A stretch of 64,000 bases of DNA from Bacillota bacterium. GTDB lineage: Bacteria; Bacillota; Clostridia; Lachnospirales; Lachnospiraceae. The DNA lies in NCBI GenBank assembly GCA_023398615.1, contig JAEWSD010000210.1:50870-114869 (forward strand). The letters are read 5' to 3'. The notes under the pieces were generated by a model. That model was not told the DNA's origin. It ran no database searches and saw only the letters and a list, made by a program, of their open reading frames with translations. Shown in pieces: positions 26,239-34,964 of the stretch (position 1 is the stretch's first letter; every line of letters begins with the position of its first letter). Made by a program: the position numbers and the translations under genes.

Positions 26239-26240
26239 TA

Positions 26241-27008
26241 ATGGCAAAAAAGAACAAATCACAGGTTAACAGCGATAAGAATGAAAAAGGGAAGGGCAGT
26301 AAGATCATAGCTGCCGTTATCGGACTTGTAATCGTAATAATATGGCTTGCAATCTTTGCAGTTTTGATAAAGCTTGACGTAGGAGGTTTCGGAAGCTCCA
26401 TACTCCGGCCCCTGCTTAAGGATGTGCCTGTTATTAATAAGATATTGCCGGAGGTCTCCGACGAACAGCTTGCTTATGAGAATGATTATCCTTACAAATC
26501 TATGGATGACGCTATAGCAAGGATCAAGGAACTGGAACTTGAGAATGAGGAGCTGAAGACAAACGGCAGCGGAAACAGCGACCGGATCAAGGAACTGGAA
26601 GCCGAGGTTGCAAGGCTGAAGGTGTTCGAGGATAACCAGCTGGCATTCGAAGACAGAGTGAAGGATTTCGAGAAAAATATCGTATTCGGTGATAAAGCAC
26701 CGGATATAGAAGAGTATAAGGCATATTACGAAAGTATTAATCCGACGAATGCCGAAGAGATCTACAGGCAAGTGGTGGAACAGATGCAGATTGCCGAATC
26801 CATTCAGCAGAAGGCAGATATTTATAAGAAAATGAAGCCGGATGCGGCGGCAGCCGTTCTGCAGGATATGACGGCAGATATCGATTTGGTGGCACAAATG
26901 CTGCTTTGCATGAAACCGGCCGAAAGTTCTGCCATACTAGCCGAGATGGATTCCATCATGGCTGCCAAGATTACAAAGAAGATGTTTGATATGGACCAGG
27001 AGAATTAA
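26241..27008 (+). CDS. Membrane-anchored MgtE-N-like protein of the flagellar operon (YlxF type)
   Basis: Occupies the slot of B. subtilis ylxF between fliJ and fliK. The 255 residues show a Lys-rich cytoplasmic N-terminus, one membrane helix (IIAAVIGLVIVIIWLAIFAVLI, about 26-47), a long coiled coil (ARIKELELENEELK, ELEAEVARLKVFEDN) and a C-terminal helical domain of the MgtE-N/FliG superfamily (YKKMKPDAAAAVLQDMTADIDL; MKPAESSAILAEMD). It is not an Mg transporter since the channel domain is absent. Likely an extracytoplasmic or membrane-side basal-body or hook-assembly factor; its function is unproven. Confidence 0.8.
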   Translation: MAKKNKSQVNSDKNEKGKGSKIIAAVIGLVIVIIWLAIFAVLIKLDVGGFGSSILRPLLKDVPVINKILPEVSDEQLAYENDYPYKSMDDAIARIKELELENEELKTNGSGNSDRIKELEAEVARLKVFEDNQLAFEDRVKDFEKNIVFGDKAPDIEEYKAYYESINPTNAEEIYRQVVEQMQIAESIQQKADIYKKMKPDAAAAVLQDMTADIDLVAQMLLCMKPAESSAILAEMDSIMAAKITKKMFDMDQEN

Positions 27009-27093
27009 TTTATCCCATATCCGGCTTACAGCGGCATCCTTATCAAAGGGAGCTGCTTTAAGTATAAATATTATAAAGAAAGGAGGGAATCGA

Positions 27094-28581
27094 ATGACGA
27101 CACAAAGCCTATTGGCTCAAACGGTAGAGTTATTTGGCAATCCAAAGGTAAACAGGCCGAATAGCGACAGGCAGTACGGCAAGGAGAAAAGCTTTGGCAA
27201 TGTTATGGATAACAGTCTGAAGTCTCAGGAGCCTGCTGTCAAACCGGGCAATCAAAAGGATAAATGCAATAGTGCTGCAAAGCCAGGCGATACAAAGTCG
27301 CCGGACAGTATAAAGCCGCAGAATAATGCTGTTCCCAATGAAAAAGCAGCTAGTACTTCCCCGGACAGAAATACCTCACAAGCCGGCAATGCATCTGCCG
27401 TATCTGATGCTGCGAAGACACAGGAGATAAACGGCGAGTCTGCTGCGGAGGATACCGGACTTACGGAAGCATATGGGAAGCTGGTAAAACAGCTTCGGGA
27501 TCTTATCATGTCCGAGCTTGATATTTCGAAGGAAGAATTCGATGAGATTATGGCGGCACTTGGCTTGACAGTACCGGATCTTATGAATCCGGATAATCTG
27601 AAACAGTTTGTCCTTAAGCTGGACGGTTCGGGTGACATCAGTGCGGTGTTAACCGATGAGAACCTGGCAAACACTATTCAGAATTTACTGAATCAGCTGA
27701 ACGAACTGCAAACCGGCAATACATTGGGGCTGACACAGGAAGAGCTTGCCGGCCTGGCTGACAGGTACCGGACGGAAACCGCTGCGAAGGACTCTTCAAA
27801 AGCCGATATTGCGCAGGACCTGCCGAACGCCGGAATGAAAGAGACGGATGGCGCAAAGCAGGAGGAACCTGCTCCGCGTCCGGAGATAGCCGAAGCTGCT
27901 TCAAACAGCCTGCCGAAGGAAACAGAAGCGGGAACCGCCGCGGATGACGGGCAAATCCAACTGGAAGTTCATAAGACATCCGACGGCAATATGGGCGGAA
28001 GTGAAACCGGTAAGGATGCTTCGGGCAATAATACTGCGAAGTCGGAATCGCCCGCGCCGATTGAAACCTTTATCAACAATCTGACGGCCGCCGTAAATGA
28101 CGATACGGACAGCTTTACCGGACTGATAGCCAACGCAAGACAGATGCAGGAGATTACGGCCCAGATTGTGGAGCGGATAAAGGTGTTTATCAAACCCGGC
28201 CAGACTTCAATGGAGCTGCAGCTTAACCCTGAGAACCTGGGTAAAATCAACCTGGCATTAACTGAGAAGGATGGTATTGTGACTGCTCATTTCACGGCCC
28301 AGACCCAGATTGCTAAGGAAGCGATCGAGAGTCAGATGCAGGTGTTAAAGGAGAACCTGAATAATCAGGGAATCCGGGTGGAAGCAATCGAAGTTACCGT
28401 ATCGGAATTCGGTTTTGACCAGAGCAATCAGGCGGATACCGGACAGAAGCAGCAAAGCAGTTCTCAGCGGCATAACGGTTTTCGTGATGATGCGGAACTC
28501 ATGAGCGGTCAGACGGATGAGGTTATTCTGCCGAATGATATTACGGAAGAAAGCGGGAATCTGATCGATTACACCGCTTAG
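27094..28581 (+). CDS. fliK: Flagellar hook-length control protein FliK
   Basis: FliK is exported as a ruler and switches export specificity at FlhB when the hook is complete. The 495 residues have a long low-complexity, Lys/Ser/Asn/Glu-rich ruler region and a conserved C-terminal domain (IKPGQTSMELQLNPENLGKI; VTAHFTAQTQIAKEAIESQ; LNNQGIRVEAIEV) near residues 370-440. ATG 27094 follows AAAGGAGGG; the longer ORF start at 26986 overlaps the previous gene. Ruler sequences vary widely, so homology is mainly in the C-terminal part. Confidence 0.92.
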   Translation: MTTQSLLAQTVELFGNPKVNRPNSDRQYGKEKSFGNVMDNSLKSQEPAVKPGNQKDKCNSAAKPGDTKSPDSIKPQNNAVPNEKAASTSPDRNTSQAGNASAVSDAAKTQEINGESAAEDTGLTEAYGKLVKQLRDLIMSELDISKEEFDEIMAALGLTVPDLMNPDNLKQFVLKLDGSGDISAVLTDENLANTIQNLLNQLNELQTGNTLGLTQEELAGLADRYRTETAAKDSSKADIAQDLPNAGMKETDGAKQEEPAPRPEIAEAASNSLPKETEAGTAADDGQIQLEVHKTSDGNMGGSETGKDASGNNTAKSESPAPIETFINNLTAAVNDDTDSFTGLIANARQMQEITAQIVERIKVFIKPGQTSMELQLNPENLGKINLALTEKDGIVTAHFTAQTQIAKEAIESQMQVLKENLNNQGIRVEAIEVTVSEFGFDQSNQADTGQKQQSSSQRHNGFRDDAELMSGQTDEVILPNDITEESGNLIDYTA

Positions 28582-28604
28582 ATGATTAGGAAGGGAGAAA
28601 TATT

Positions 28605-29357
28605 ATGGGCGATTTAATCCAACCCGTGAAGGATGGAAAAATTGTGAATAACACGGCTTCGGACTCCACGAGTAAGGATAAGAAGACCGGAACCGGTGAA
28701 CTTGGAAAGGATGCGTTCCTGCAGCTCCTGGTTACGCAGATGAAATACCAGGACCCGTTAAATCCCAACACCGATACCCAGTTCGTAGCGCAATTGGCAA
28801 CCTTCTCCCAGCTGGAGCAGATGCAGAATCTGAGCCAGACGGCGATCAATTCACAGGCATTGAGTCTTGTCGGCAGAGATGTAATCATGAAGGCCGAGGA
28901 CAGCTCCGGCAATGTGGTATATACGAGCGGAGTGGTGGACTTTATAACCATGCAGGCAGGGAAAGCACAGCTGTCCGTGAACGGTGAGCTGTATGGCATT
29001 GATCAGCTGTCGGAGGTAATCGACAGTACCTATCTGATCGAACAGGGGTTACCGGGCATTAATGAGGCAACGACCCTAACCTATGATAAGGCCGACCCTC
29101 AGGACCTGACCTTTAAGGTTAATCTGGGAAGCGGATATACCGTGGCATCGGCAGTTGCGGTGCAGGTTAACGGCAAGGTTCTGGATACGGAAGATGTTAC
29201 CTTAAAGGATGATACGGTTACAATAAGCAAGGATGCTTTATCTGAGCTGGAAGTAGGTACTTACAAGGCGGTAGTAGGATTCAACGATGCATTTAAGACT
29301 ACCGTAACGGATAAGCTTGTGATTCAGGTAAAAGATTCGGGCACAGACACAGAATAA
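28605..29357 (+). CDS. flgD: Flagellar hook capping protein FlgD
   Basis: FlgD is the scaffold that sits at the tip of the growing hook. The 250-residue protein carries the FlgD signature GKDAFLQLLVTQMKYQDPLNP (residues about 34-54) and QFVAQLATFSQLEQMQNL, then Ig-like/FlgD-TudorSN parts (GSGYTVASAVAVQVNGKVLDT). RBS GGGAGAA. Order fliK-flgD-flgE is standard. Confidence 0.96.
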   Translation: MGDLIQPVKDGKIVNNTASDSTSKDKKTGTGELGKDAFLQLLVTQMKYQDPLNPNTDTQFVAQLATFSQLEQMQNLSQTAINSQALSLVGRDVIMKAEDSSGNVVYTSGVVDFITMQAGKAQLSVNGELYGIDQLSEVIDSTYLIEQGLPGINEATTLTYDKADPQDLTFKVNLGSGYTVASAVAVQVNGKVLDTEDVTLKDDTVTISKDALSELEVGTYKAVVGFNDAFKTTVTDKLVIQVKDSGTDTE

Positions 29358-29390
29358 GGCTGCTTACTATGTGGTCAGACAGGAGTTACT

Positions 29391-29792
29391 ATGAATCAGA
29401 TATCCCAAACTAATTTTACTTCCATTGAGCAAATGACCGGTCAGCTCTTAAAGGGCAAGAGCTTAACTGGGAATCAGGTGAAAACCGGCGGTACGCTTTC
29501 GTTTGACGAGATCTTAAAGAGCAGGCAGGAAAGTGCCGAAACCGGATCGCTGAAATTCTCGAAGCATGCCAATGAGAGACTTGCCAGCAGGAATATCGAT
29601 TTAACGGACAAGCAGCTGGAAAGGCTTGAATCCGGAGCAAGGAAAGCACAGGAGAAGGGAATCAACGAATCACTGGTTATGGTGGATGATATCGCATTTA
29701 TCGTCAATGTAAAAAACAGGACGGTTGTGACTGCCGTAAACAACAGTGAGGACAAGATATTTACTAATATAGACGGTGCCGTAATTATATAA
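29391..29792 (+). CDS. Small flagellar operon protein, TIGR02530-like
   Basis: A 133-residue protein between flgD and flgE, matching the family called 'flagellar operon protein' (TIGR02530) by position and by the core FSKHANERLASRNIDLTDKQLERLE (residues about 58-82), which leads into a strand-rich end, ALMVDDIAFIV-like and VKNRTVVTAVN. The role is not established; a hook-assembly or export-related function is inferred from position only. RBS AGGAG. No signal peptide or membrane helix. Confidence 0.82.
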   Translation: MNQISQTNFTSIEQMTGQLLKGKSLTGNQVKTGGTLSFDEILKSRQESAETGSLKFSKHANERLASRNIDLTDKQLERLESGARKAQEKGINESLVMVDDIAFIVNVKNRTVVTAVNNSEDKIFTNIDGAVII

Positions 29793-29875
29793 TTATGCCG
29801 GACCTTTCGGAAGCATATTACCCTTGACTGACAGAGAGGGTATTACGGGCATACGTTATAGGAGGTTATTCAATT

Positions 29876-31333
29876 ATGATGAGATCATTATACTCTGGTG
29901 TATCCGGACTGAGGGTTCACCAGGCCAAGATGGATGTTATAGGTAACAATATAGCAAACGTAAACACAATAGGGTTTAAGGCCAGTTCGGTTAATTTCTC
30001 CGATATCTTCTACCAGACGACACAAAATGCATCGGGACCGAACGCGGCGACGGGAACAGCCGGACAAAATGCGATGCAGATAGGACTTGGTTCCGCGCTG
30101 GCGTCCATTACCACCTCCATTACACAGACCGGCGGTTCGCAAAGGACGGATAATCCGTTTGACCTGATGATTAACGGGGATTCCTTCTTTATCGTTAAAA
30201 GCGGCGGTACAAACTACTTTACCAAGGCGGGATCCTTTGGCGTGGATGCGGACGGAAACTTATGTACGCCATCCGGCGCCACCGTCATGGGATGGATGGT
30301 GGATCCCAATAACCCGGGGAAGATACTGGTAAAAGAAGTGGAGCCGTTGCAAGTCATGTCTGCCAAGAACCGGTATTCACCGGCGGAGGCAACCACGGAT
30401 GCAAGGGTTACCGGTAACATTAACGATAAGGATCTCAATTTAAATCCTGGAGAAGCGGGATCACCGGTAAGCGTTAGTTTTTTTGATGCTCTCGGCCATA
30501 AATATAACGCACAGCTAAAAGTTACGCGTACCAGTGTCGATGATCCGACGAAATATGATGTTACCCTTGTGGATATTACGGATGAGAATGACCAATCCAT
30601 ATTTGTAAACAAGAAAGCAGACGGTACATATGAACTTGTAGATAGCAGCAAATTAAAAGTTAAATTTGGAAATGTTGAATATGCTGTAACGGCATCGGAT
30701 CCTACAACCTTTGCAACTACCGGAAAGGTGCAATTGACCGGAGGTGCAGGTGGTGTCCTTACCTTTGACGGTACCAGCGGTAAATTTGTCAGTGCCGATG
30801 CGGCATCAGGAGCAACTACAGATAAGCATGGGCTATTTTTAGATATTACTGCTACTCCAGATCCGTTTAGTAATATCAATATTGATTTTTCAACCCTTAA
30901 GATGTCCGGTGATCCTACTGCATTAACATCGGAGAGGGGAAGTGTGGCCGGAACCGGCAAGGGCAAGCCGGTCGGCAATATGTCGGGTATCAGCATCGAT
31001 ACCTCGGGAAAGATATACGGAACCTATGATAACGGCGATAAGATTCTGTTAGCCCAGATTGCAACGACGACCTTTGCCAATCCGTCCGGATTGGAAGCGG
31101 TCGGAGATAACATGTATGCCGAGACGCAGAACTCCGGTGAGTTTGACGGGATCGGGCAGGATATCTCAGCTAACGGCGGCAAGTTTACGCCGGGTGTAGT
31201 CGAGATGTCCAATGTGGACCTGTCGGCGCAGTTTACCGACATGATAACCACACAGAGAGGATTCCAGGCCAATTCAAGAATTATAACCACATCCGATACG
31301 ATGCTTGAAGAGCTTGTCAATCTGAAACGGTAG
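29876..31333 (+). CDS. flgE: Flagellar hook protein FlgE
   Basis: FlgE polymerises into the hook. The 485 residues have the N-terminal SLYSGVSGLRVHQAKMDVIG and NNIANVNTIGFKASSVNF rod/hook motif, a variable middle (about 140-330) and the C-terminal NVDLSAQFTDMITTQRGFQA and NSRIITTSDTMLEELVNLKR core. Two adjacent ATG codons (29876 and 29879) follow AGGAGG; the first is listed. The gene is followed by 170 bases containing two strong hairpins before flbD. Confidence 0.97.
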   Translation: MMRSLYSGVSGLRVHQAKMDVIGNNIANVNTIGFKASSVNFSDIFYQTTQNASGPNAATGTAGQNAMQIGLGSALASITTSITQTGGSQRTDNPFDLMINGDSFFIVKSGGTNYFTKAGSFGVDADGNLCTPSGATVMGWMVDPNNPGKILVKEVEPLQVMSAKNRYSPAEATTDARVTGNINDKDLNLNPGEAGSPVSVSFFDALGHKYNAQLKVTRTSVDDPTKYDVTLVDITDENDQSIFVNKKADGTYELVDSSKLKVKFGNVEYAVTASDPTTFATTGKVQLTGGAGGVLTFDGTSGKFVSADAASGATTDKHGLFLDITATPDPFSNINIDFSTLKMSGDPTALTSERGSVAGTGKGKPVGNMSGISIDTSGKIYGTYDNGDKILLAQIATTTFANPSGLEAVGDNMYAETQNSGEFDGIGQDISANGGKFTPGVVEMSNVDLSAQFTDMITTQRGFQANSRIITTSDTMLEELVNLKR

Positions 31334-31370
31334 TTTTGTATTTTGCAATTTATTTTTTAATTATTAATGA

Positions 31371-31430
31371 GTTTAGCCATAAGGCTGAACTGCAACGATC
31401 AGCCGGCGGCATGCCGAGGCATACCGCCGG
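31371..31430 (+). other. Two tandem mRNA hairpins between flgE and flbD
   Basis: Hairpin 1 (31371-31390): GTTTAGCC and GGCTGAAC around ATAA, one wobble. Hairpin 2 (31403-31430): CCGGCGG pairs with CCGCCGG, then one mismatch and ATGCC with GGCAT inside. Neither has a U-tract, so they are not normal terminators. Possible roles are protection of the flgE 3' end, RNA processing or partial attenuation inside the operon. Confidence 0.6.
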
Positions 31431-31503
31431 ACTTAAGAGAGAAAGTAACATAACGGGTAACGGGTACCATATTCTGAAAAGCTGATAGCATGGGGGGATA
31501 CTT

Positions 31504-31692
31504 ATGATAAATGTTACGAAAATGAATAATGTCAATGTGACTGTTAATGATGATTTAATCGAAACTATTGAAGAGACGCCGGATACGGTCATTACACTGA
31601 CGACCGGAAAGAAGATATTGGTAAAAGAGAGCAGGGAAGAGCTCGTTAATCTGGTAAAGGAATATAAGAAGGAATTATACAGACAGAGTTAA
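31504..31692 (+). CDS. swrD: FlbD/SwrD-family flagellar protein
   Basis: A 62-residue protein of the FlbD family (YlzI/SwrD in B. subtilis, where it raises flagellar motor power). The core INVTKMNNVNVTVNDDLIETIEETPDTVI-like region followed by TTGKKILVKES and a basic helical tail fits the family length and its place between flgE and motA/fliL. RBS GGGGGGA. In Bacillus the gene is not next to motAB; here it is, 34 bases before motA, which supports a link to stator function. Confidence 0.88.
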   Translation: MINVTKMNNVNVTVNDDLIETIEETPDTVITLTTGKKILVKESREELVNLVKEYKKELYRQS

Positions 31693-31726
31693 TATATATT
31701 AGACAAATGATAGGTGGGTGACTATT

Positions 31727-32542
31727 TTGAATTTTACGTCAATTATAGGTTTGATTTCAGGATTTATTTTAATGTTATTCGGTATTACCTTTGTACAGTC
31801 TTCAATGAGTTTTGATGTAAGCTTACTGTCGAACTTTTTTGATATTCCGTCAATGCTGATCACATTCGGCGGTTCCTTTACCTGTATGATTACCATGCAG
31901 CCAAGTCTCAAAGCTTACGTAGAAAAGCTCGCTTCGATAAAGATAATAGTAAAGTCTCCTGCTTATAATGATGTTGAGACGATTAGAAATATCATCGCAC
32001 TTTCAAATGTAGCCAGAAAGGAAGGCCTTCTGGCGCTGGAAGAAACCGCAAACGGGATTGAGGATGATTTCCTGAAGAAAGGAATCCTGTTAATTGTAGA
32101 CGGTACCGACCCGGAACTGGTCCGGAGCATACTTGAAACGGAGCTTAACTGTATTGAAGAAAGACATAACGATATCATCGGTTTCTGGGACAAGCTGTCC
32201 GCGATGGGTCCTGCCTGGGGTATGCTCGGTACGTTGATCGGTTTATGTAATATGCTCAAAGACTTAAACGATGTTGAGACTATCGGCCCCAATATGGCTG
32301 TCGCCCTGGTTACCACGTTCTATGGTTCCCTTCTGGCCAATTGGTTCTGTATCCCGGTCGTTAACAGATTAAAAGATATAAACAGTTCCGAAGTTATGAT
32401 GAAGGAAGTAATTGTGGAAGGCCTCCTGTCTATCCAGGCGGGCGAGAATCCGAGGGTAATCGAAGAAAAACTAAAATCCTTCCTGAAACCTGTAAACCGT
32501 GCCGAATTTGAACAAAATGAGGGTGGTGAACTGAATGGCTAG
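31727..32542 (+). CDS. motA: Flagellar motor stator protein MotA
   Basis: MotA is the membrane stator subunit that couples ion flow to FliG. 271 residues with four hydrophobic segments, including IIGLISGFILMLFGITFV at the N-terminus and the conserved PAWGMLGTLIGLCNMLKDL and TTFYGSLLANWFCIPV helices. The cytoplasmic loop is charged. TTG 31727 is preferred, nine bases after AGGTGG; GTG 31718 is the in-frame alternative. Overlaps motB by eight bases. Confidence 0.95.
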   Translation: MNFTSIIGLISGFILMLFGITFVQSSMSFDVSLLSNFFDIPSMLITFGGSFTCMITMQPSLKAYVEKLASIKIIVKSPAYNDVETIRNIIALSNVARKEGLLALEETANGIEDDFLKKGILLIVDGTDPELVRSILETELNCIEERHNDIIGFWDKLSAMGPAWGMLGTLIGLCNMLKDLNDVETIGPNMAVALVTTFYGSLLANWFCIPVVNRLKDINSSEVMMKEVIVEGLLSIQAGENPRVIEEKLKSFLKPVNRAEFEQNEGGELNG

Positions 32543-33371
32543 ACAAAAAAAGCCGGAAGAACCCAGTGCAGGTTCACCCTGGCTGAATACGTTTGCCGAC
32601 CTGATGAATCTTTTGCTGTGTTTCTTCGTATTGCTTTTTGCGGCTTCCACGGTAGATGCGGATAAATATGAAAATATAGCCGCTTCCATGTCCAATAATT
32701 TCAGTATATTAAACAGCGGCGGTTCGGGTTTGGATGAAGGCAGGTTAATCTCAAGCGGAATCAGCCAGATGAACAATCTGGATGCATATACCAATAACGT
32801 GGGCAAGAATGAAGATGCTGCCGAGGAAGACAATAAGCAGTCCGGCGAAAGCTTCCCGGATTCTAAAACAGCAAAAGAGGATGCGTTGGATGCTTTGCTG
32901 GAGCAGAAAAAGGAAGCTTCCCAGAAAATGTATGAAAAAATTTCCGAAATGTCGGAGAAAGAAAATCTGAATGAATATATAGAACTGGATATTGCTCCGG
33001 ATTATCAGTATATAAAGATTTCTTTAAGCGGTTCCATCCTGTTTGATTCAGGCAAATCAGATATTAAAAAGGAAGCTTTGCCGATTTTAAGCAAGGTCGG
33101 AGATATTTTAAGAGTATATAAGGATTATCATATTGAACTGGAGGGACATACCGATAATATACCAATCCATAACAGCGTATATCCCAGTAATAATTGGCTT
33201 TCATCAGCCAGAGCTCTGAATGCAGCTATGTATCTGGTAGAAGAAAAGGGACTCAATCCAAAAACGTTGAGCTGGACAGGCAGAGGTGAATATGATCCGG
33301 TCGTGAGTAATGCGACATCGGAGGGAAGAGCAAAAAACCGGCGTGTTGAAATAAAAATATACAATAAATAA
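32535..33371 (+). CDS. motB: Flagellar motor stator protein MotB
   Basis: MotB anchors the stator to peptidoglycan and carries the ion-binding aspartate. The 278-residue protein has one N-terminal helix with the essential Asp22 (WLNTFADLMNLLLCFFVLLF), a plug/linker region and a C-terminal OmpA-like peptidoglycan-binding domain (IELEGHTDNIPI; LSSARALNAAMYL; GRGEYDPVVSN; NRRVEIKI). Whether the motor uses H+ or Na+ cannot be decided by eye. Confidence 0.96.
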   Translation: MARQKKPEEPSAGSPWLNTFADLMNLLLCFFVLLFAASTVDADKYENIAASMSNNFSILNSGGSGLDEGRLISSGISQMNNLDAYTNNVGKNEDAAEEDNKQSGESFPDSKTAKEDALDALLEQKKEASQKMYEKISEMSEKENLNEYIELDIAPDYQYIKISLSGSILFDSGKSDIKKEALPILSKVGDILRVYKDYHIELEGHTDNIPIHNSVYPSNNWLSSARALNAAMYLVEEKGLNPKTLSWTGRGEYDPVVSNATSEGRAKNRRVEIKIYNK

Positions 33372-33401
33372 AAAATGCAGAGCAGATGGGAGTTAATAAC
33401 T

Positions 33402-33914
33402 ATGAAGAAAAATCTTTTGACTATTGTTATTTTAGCATTATCACTAATGAATATGGTTTTAACTGCGGTCATTGTTTTTACTGTGGTACCGACATCAATG
33501 AGAACCAATAAGCTGATTGCCAAGGTGGCATCCAATATTGACCTGGAGATCGATTCTCCTTTGGAAAAGCCGGATGAGGTTGCCATTCAGGATATTGAGA
33601 CTTTTCAGATACCGGACGATATTACGATCAGCCTTAAGAAGAGCCCGAATGATTCGAAGGCGCATTATGCCCTGGTATCGGTGTCCTTTTCCGTCAATAC
33701 GAAATCAAAGGATTATGAAACTCTTAATCCGATGATTGCCAGTAACATAGATCCTTTAAAAGAGATTATATCCGATGAATTTTCAAAATACACGGTTGAT
33801 GACGTAACGGATAACAAGGAAAAGATAAAAGAAGAAATTTTAAAAAGAGTACAGGAGAAATTCCAATCCGATTTTATCATCAGTGTGTCTGTTGGAAAAT
33901 TAGTCGTAGAATAA
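33402..33914 (+). CDS. fliL: Flagellar basal body-associated protein FliL
   Basis: FliL is a single-pass membrane protein that surrounds or supports the stator. The 170 residues have an N-terminal helix (LLTIVILALSLMNMVLTAVIVF) and a periplasmic-side stomatin-like domain (HYALVSVSFSVNTKSKDYE; KEEILKRVQEKFQSDFIISVSVGKLVV). ATG 33402 follows GGGAG by nine bases; the in-frame ATG at 33375 would add nine residues. Position between motB and fliM fits. Confidence 0.9.
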   Translation: MKKNLLTIVILALSLMNMVLTAVIVFTVVPTSMRTNKLIAKVASNIDLEIDSPLEKPDEVAIQDIETFQIPDDITISLKKSPNDSKAHYALVSVSFSVNTKSKDYETLNPMIASNIDPLKEIISDEFSKYTVDDVTDNKEKIKEEILKRVQEKFQSDFIISVSVGKLVVE

Positions 33915-33982
33915 AACATTTTGATGATTTTATTTGAATAATGTGTTATCATAGTAGATAGTAATATCGGGAGGTATCGACA

Positions 33983-34960
33983 ATGGGTGACGTCCTGTCT
34001 CAAAACGAGATAGACAACCTGCTTAAGGCATTAAGCAGTGGTGAATTAGACGCGGATGAATTTAAAGACAGTGGTGAGAAGCAGGTAAAAAATTACGATT
34101 TTGCCAGACCTTCCAAATTTTCAAAGGAACACCTTCGAACCTTGGAGATTATTTTCGAACACTACGGAAGGCTGCTTTCTACGAATTTACCGGCTTATTT
34201 GAGGAAAAATGTGCAGGTTGAGGTTATGAATTCCGAAGCTGTGGCCTATTCCGAATTTGCCAATGCTTTATCGAATCCGGTCTTATTGGGAATTATAGAT
34301 TTCTCTCCGTTAAAAGGGAATATCATAATTGAACTGGCCGATAATCTCGGCTATGCTATGGTAGACCGAATGCTGGGCGGAGGCGGGCTCCCTCTGGATA
34401 AATCGAGAGACTTTACTGAAATAGAGCTTATTATTATCGAGAGAATCTTTAATGTATGTACGAACCTGCTGAGTGAACCGTGGTCCAATGTTATTGCTGT
34501 AGAACCGAGACTGATCCGGATTGAGACGAATTCTCAATTCGCACAAATCATTGCCCCCAGCGAAATGACATCAATTATAACCATGAATATCAAGATAGGC
34601 AATGTCGAAGGGATGATGAATATCTGCCTTCCCTATACATGTGTGGAAAGCGTTATTGATAAATTGAATACCAAGTACTGGTTTTCTACGATGCAGGTTA
34701 AGGATGATGCTACCTATCAGGATATTATTGAAATCGCCATAGCAAAAGCCAGAATACCCATTAAAGCTGTTCTTGGCAAGAGTACCATATCGGTTAACGA
34801 TTTTCTGGGCCTGCAAAGAGGCGATATCATTAAGCTAAACAGTAAGGTTGAAGATGAACTTAATATTTATGTGGGGAATATTAATAAGTTTACGGCATTG
34901 CCGGGCGCTTATGCAGATTCTTACGCAGTAAGAATTTCATCAATAATAAGAGAGGAGTAA
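33983..34960 (+). CDS. fliM: Flagellar motor switch protein FliM
   Basis: FliM is the C-ring protein that binds CheY-P. 325 residues: N-terminal CheY-binding peptide GDVLSQNEIDNLLKAL, CheC-like middle domain (FARPSKFSKEHLRTLEIIFEHY-type helix; DRMLGGGGLP) and a C-terminal SpoA domain (VNDFLGLQRGDIIKLNSKV). RBS GGGAGG. It is followed four bases later by fliY. Confidence 0.97.
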   Translation: MGDVLSQNEIDNLLKALSSGELDADEFKDSGEKQVKNYDFARPSKFSKEHLRTLEIIFEHYGRLLSTNLPAYLRKNVQVEVMNSEAVAYSEFANALSNPVLLGIIDFSPLKGNIIIELADNLGYAMVDRMLGGGGLPLDKSRDFTEIELIIIERIFNVCTNLLSEPWSNVIAVEPRLIRIETNSQFAQIIAPSEMTSIITMNIKIGNVEGMMNICLPYTCVESVIDKLNTKYWFSTMQVKDDATYQDIIEIAIAKARIPIKAVLGKSTISVNDFLGLQRGDIIKLNSKVEDELNIYVGNINKFTALPGAYADSYAVRISSIIREE

Positions 34961-34964
34961 CTTT

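Noticed and set aside
26241..27008. Annotation as an Mg2+ transporter MgtE
   Set aside because: Only the MgtE-N-like helical domain is present; the CBS and channel domains are absent.
34311..34344. TAAA and GCCGATAA inside fliM resembling a SigD promoter
   Set aside because: The spacer is 22 bases instead of about 15, and the sequence codes for conserved FliM residues.
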